NCBI GenBank assembly: GCA_013396525.1 | Contig: VWYX01000083.1 | Span: 1,220,699-1,284,698 of the forward strand | Length of the DNA stretch: 64,000 nucleotides | From: Chaetorhynchus papuensis | Taxonomy: Eukaryota; Chordata; Aves; Passeriformes; Rhipiduridae | Direction: 5' to 3' | The notes under the pieces: generated by a model | What the model was told of the DNA's origin: nothing | Database searches by the model: none | What the model saw: the letters and a program-made list of their open reading frames with translations, nothing else | Program-made: the position numbers and the translations under genes | In this document: one piece after another, positions 59,703-64,000 of the stretch | Position numbering within the stretch: position 1 is the stretch's first letter | Layout of the letters: the number at the start of each line of letters is the position of its first letter

Positions 59703-62700
59703 GTGAGTATTTATTGCTGTGGTGGACAGCCTTCCCCAATAATCATGCCACAAAAACTATCAATTGTAAAGTGATAATATGATTTTTAATCTCTACACCA
59801 AATAAGGGGGTCACATTGATCCAGTTCCATTCACAGTACTTACATAGTTCTGGAGTCTTTAAGTTTCACACTGTTTGCTCTGCAAAGTGAATTTCCTTGC
59901 GTCCCTGCATAAAGACTCCTCTTCTTGCAGTACATATGGAAGGTAAAAGAATTGTCACCAGGGATTTGGGTTGTCTAGGTTATTGGAGAGGCTCCATTTT
60001 CATTGAGGGAGTCTGACAACAGGTGTATCACCCCAATGTACAAAACCTCACTCAGAAAAGCAGTGCTAAGAAAGATGTTTGCCATGAAGGCAGTCCTTTA
60101 AAATGTCTGTAAGAATTATCTAATTGACTTGAGAGCAACATGCTTTAAAAATGAAGGCAAGTCTTTGGCTTTTAATTGGCAAGTATAGGAGAACATGCAG
60201 TCAGTCACCTACAATGCCAGCACGCACACCTATCCTATGACATCTTAACAAACCCTGGCATCTCCAGCTGAGTAGATGCCAGTAGTTGTTAGAATATTCT
60301 TCCTTGTTCTTAGCCTTGGTCAAGATTTTCTTGAAGAAGAAGGAATTTTTTTTAATTGTTTCTGCTATGATGACTTTACCTTTGCCTGTAATGGAAGAGA
60401 TTTGCCCAGCTGCATTTTTCCCCCTCCTTCTTTTTTTCTTTAGCTGCTGTTGCTCCTTGCATTTTCTTTTGCAATGCAAGGAATCTATTTGGTCATTGCC
60501 AGTCCATGACCCATCATAATGCACCCTCAGGAATGGATGTCCTCCTCAGTATCTCTTGCTCACTCTGATGCTCTGCATGATGTCCTTTCTGTCACTGTTA
60601 CTTGGCTGCTCACCCAATCTTTTTGTTCTGTGATCTCTGGTTGGCATTGTTGGGAGCTGGGAAGGAAGGGGGCTTATGGATGTCCTTGTAGCAATGTTGA
60701 ATGGTTGCATGGGGTCTCGTGTAAAACAGGACTTGCTTCTGGCAAGGACATGTGCATTTCACACAAAACAACCTCTTTGTAAATACAGCTCAAGGACAGC
60801 TGAGGAAAAGTGAATATTAGGTCCCAAAATGGCAGATGTTAGTTTCCTTTCTTATTATTCCATTAGTGTCAAAGCAAGCCACTGGAAATGGCATGCATGG
60901 AAAGCTAACTTACCTCCTCTCCTCTCATGAGCTCTTGTAGTAAGAGATCTACCCTGTCCTGAGTAAGAAATCATTAAATGTCCTTTCTGATTAACAGTCG
61001 TTGTGTTTCACTTGGTTTATAAAAGGTCATAATATCAAGAGCAAAATGTGGCATCCCACTCCTCCCCTCCCAAAAGTACTAAGAACCCAGACACACTGGA
61101 GCACTCCAACATAATGTACCCCTTCATCAAGACCAAGCAAGAGTGAATCCTGTGAGCTCTTTGCCTGGGAGCCCTCCTGTTGCACTCCTTTTAGCACTAC
61201 TTGCTAGGCTGAAAGGAAAGAGTTTGTATTTTCTCAGCAAGTATTTTGAGGTGATGTGTGTGGAAACTTATCTGCATGTGTCATTTGAAGTATTAATGAT
61301 GTATTCACAATCTGGTACCAAATTTCAGTTTGTTTTAAGTCACCATTGCTTCCATGGACTTGTACCAACAGTGACTGCAGTCCCAAATCTTCTTCATGGA
61401 TGTTTTTATGGATATGTGTATAGTGCTTACAAAATGTGTGTGGGTATGTCTGTCTGTATATATACATACATGAGAGAGAGCTAAAGAGGGGAAACTGCTT
61501 CCCCATGACAACTCAGCATTAGGACACTGTTTCTCTCAAAAGGGTGACACTGATTATCACTTTCTGGTACTCGTGATGCTGATGATAGTGAAGCATTGCT
61601 CAAATCACAATAACTTCCCCTGTCTATTTTAATGACAGTCTGAGGTTTTTTCGTGATGACCATGTCTGATTCAGTCATTCACACTCAAACCCACCTGGGA
61701 GATTGCCTTTGGGAAACCTCACATTTAATAAGTCTGATGTTTCACACTAACATGGTTTATGCCATGGTCATAAGCAGGCCAGTAAAAAATATTCACTGGA
61801 CATGGACATTCCTGAAGTAACTGTGCAGCAAATTGGGAATTGAGTGACGTGCTTCTAATTGGGGAATTAGAAAATCCAAAGCACAAGTCAAGCAGAGCTT
61901 AACCCAAAAATTAATCAGAAAGTGGCACTGGGCTTGGGCATTGATTTAAATAGAGGTTCAAAGAGATGCTCTTTTGCCTAAGCCATGTCCTGCTCTGCAT
62001 GTGACAATCACGTAGAGAATGTCTTCCATGCTGAGCTCAGTAGAAGATTTTTATCTGTTTTCTCTATCTTGTCTGGGTCTGTGAAAAGAAGCTGGACTAT
62101 GGAGGCTGATAGTGCTGTCACTGTAGAGAGAAACATTTTAAAAAGATGTCTGGAGGCCTTAAATAAAGTGGAGTATGGTAAATTTAACTGTCTCCAAGGT
62201 TTTGGCAGCAATTGTACCTAAGTGTGGGGATTCAGTCTTCTCTTGGTTGTTCTTGAAGCACATAAACTTTAAATGGCAAAACATTAGACTGTCTGCTTTG
62301 AGCATGTAAATTTAAGAATTCTACATAACAAAAAGAACTATGAATATGAGGAAAAAAGAGGGAGGAAGCGATTATTTGCAATTAAGAAGGAAGACCATGC
62401 TTTCAGGATACCGGACAGCCATGGCACAATATTTGTGTGTGACCCCAGGGCAGTCACTTAGCCTTTCTGCCCCCTTATTTACATCTGTAAAACAGAGATA
62501 AAACTGTTCATGACAGATTTGAAGGTGCTTGAAAAGCACTTTGAGAGACCTTTAGACTTGCCAAGCTTTGTTGTTTCTGTATTATGTAGAGACACTCAGA
62601 AAAGTAGAAGGCCACAGATGAGAGGCTCCAAAAGGTTATTTCACAGAAGGGAGGAAGGGATCAGAGTTCAGTGTGAGACTGAGGTGCATTGGTAGAGATA

Positions 62701-63250
62701 ATAAAGAGATGGCAAAGATGTGTAACAGCAGCTGGGCCTTGCAGATTTCATAAAAATGTAAGAACAGAGAAAGAGTTGGGTGCTTTCTGCGGCTCTGTTT
62801 TGCTCAGGAGGGAGGTGTATGCCACCCGTGGGCTGTGGCAGCAGTAGCTGTGCCCTTCCCGGGAGCAGTGTCGTGGGCCGGCTTGTCTGGCTGATGGCTG
62901 ATCTGGAATCGCTTGGTGGGAAGGTGCTATTGATTCCAGGGGAAAGGAGGGGGAGGATGCTGCCCACTGCAACACAAAGCATGTTTATCTAATAAGCCGA
63001 TGACTCACCAAAGATAACGTGGTGTCCTAATGCTACCTCTGTTATCAAGTTATTTCAACACTCTAATAAAAAGATAGATACAAGCTGCTTTAGCAGGTGC
63101 CTTTACTTTAACCAGTCCTGTGTGTACACCCATGCAAGCAGTGACACCAACCTAAGTTCAAAAACATCAGAGCAGACTAAGGTCAGCCTCGGGATCAAAT
63201 TATTATTAGCAGTAATATCTAACATCTAATATATTGTATATTATACATCC

Positions 63251-63300
63251 TTTATTATAAAAATTATTATTGATATTATTGTTATTATTAATGTTATTAC
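63251..63300 (+). repeat. (ATT)n-type low-complexity run
   Basis: About 50 bases of TATTATT words with interruptions. It stands directly beside the dispersed repeat that follows and may belong to it. Confidence 0.85.
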
Positions 63301-63304
63301 AATG

Positions 63305-64000
63305 TTTTGAATGCCACTCTATCACTCCCCCTCCTGAACTGGGCAGGGGACAGAAAATATAACAAAAGGCTTGTGAGTTGAGATAAGGGCAGTGAGAGAT
63401 CACTTACCAACTACCATCACTGACAGAACACTCCTGACTTGGGCAAATTAGTTTAATTTATTACCAATCAAATCAGAGTAGGATAATGAGAAATAAAACT
63501 AAATCTTAAAAACACCTTCTCCCCACTCCTACCTTCCTCCCAGGTTTAACTTTATTCCTGATTTCTCCACCTACTGTCCCCCACTGGTGCAGGAGGAGGG
63601 GAAATGGGGGTTGCAGTCAGTTCATCACACATTGTTCCTGCAGCTCCTTCCTCCTCAGGGTTGGACGCCTCACACTGTTCCTCTGCTCCAGCATGGGGTC
63701 CCTCCCACAGGAGAGAGTTCTTCACCAGCTCCTTCAATGCAGATCCCTTTCCACAGGCTGCAGCACTCCACAAATTGCTCCAGTGTGGGTCTGTTCCGTG
63801 GTGTTTCCTTCAGGAACAGGCTGCTCCAGAGTGGGTCCCTCAAAGGGTAACAAGTACTGACAGCAAACGTACTCCAGAGCAATCATCTCTCCACAGCTCC
63901 TGCCAGGAGCCCTGCCTTCCCACGGGGTCACTGCCTTCTTTGGGCTTCCACCTGCTCTGGTGTGGGCTCCTCCAGGGGCTGCAGGTGGATCTCTGCTCCC
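63305..64000 (-). mobile_element. Dispersed avian repeat, probably LTR-retrotransposon-derived, truncated by the window edge
   Basis: The stretch has the wording of a common bird interspersed repeat: TTGAGATAAGGGCAGTGAGA, TTAATTTATTACCAATCAAA and GATAATGAGAAATAAAACTA are followed by a GC-richer part. From about 63675 to 63970 that part repeats a loose unit of the form CTGCTCCAGNNTGGGTCCCTCCC. On the minus strand the unit reads as open frame. I recall such sequence from bird genomes and think it derives from an endogenous-retrovirus-type (ERVL-like) element, but I cannot confirm the class or the strand. No gag, pol or env domain is recognisable. The left boundary is approximate. Confidence 0.5.

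Larger units (their letters stand above)
59703..64000 (+). other. Intron after exon G (5' part, runs off the window)
   Basis: The sequence starts with GTGAGTATTTATTGC and continues to the window edge without a further CELF2 exon; I looked for MAALNGGLG and for the VAQMLS micro-exon seen in some CELF2 isoforms and found neither. It holds an ATT-rich run (63251-63300) and a dispersed repeat from about 63305 onwards. No gene is supported. Confidence 0.85.

Noticed and set aside
59571..59782. Open frame continuing past exon G to a stop at 59780-59782
   Set aside because: The conserved CELF2 peptide ends at the GTGAGT donor; the codons after it are intron read-through. The same holds for the open frames that run past exons B, C, D and F.
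1..64000. tRNA, rRNA, CRISPR, operon or phage-type features
   Set aside because: No cloverleaf with A/B boxes, rRNA core sequence, regularly spaced repeats or bacterial gene organisation was seen; the window is vertebrate intron and exon sequence.

Overview
The window reads as vertebrate nuclear DNA, very probably from a bird. The main evidence is at least ten fragments of CR1 LINEs, the dominant avian retrotransposon, several of which end in the diagnostic ATTCTRTG-type 3' tail. The gene it holds is the middle part of CELF2 (CUGBP2), an RNA-binding splicing and mRNA-stability factor, on the + strand. Nothing bacterial, plasmid or phage-like is present, and nearly all open frames in the window are chance frames inside introns or LINE debris.

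Seven internal coding exons were placed by joining conserved CELF2 peptide sequence to AG/GT splice sites: 3610-3658 (49 nt), 12264-12398 (135), 22848-22927 (80), 27830-27988 (159), 30202-30265 (64), 41016-41150 (135) and 59571-59702 (132). Their phases join without error into one frame. Exons A-D (my letters) encode the lead-in to RRM2, all of RRM2, and the Gln-rich start of the divergent linker. Exons E-G encode the Ala/Thr/Ser/Asn-rich linker between RRM2 and RRM3. The first exons (N terminus, RRM1) lie before the window and the last exons (rest of linker, RRM3, 3'UTR) lie after it.

The remaining sequence, over 98 percent, is intronic. Introns measure about 8.6, 10.4, 4.9, 2.2, 10.7 and 18.4 kb, plus partial introns at each end. 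They hold CR1 fragments, a probable LTR-retrotransposon-derived repeat running off the right edge, simple repeats, and a few stretches that may be regulatory. The most interesting signals concern splicing of the gene by its own product: UGU-rich clusters, which are CELF binding motifs, sit around the acceptors of exons C, E and G; exon G has tandem in-frame donors 12 nt apart; a poly-U double acceptor after exon C would give an immediate stop if used; and a strong G-quadruplex motif lies 150 nt before exon B. I found no previously undescribed gene system here.
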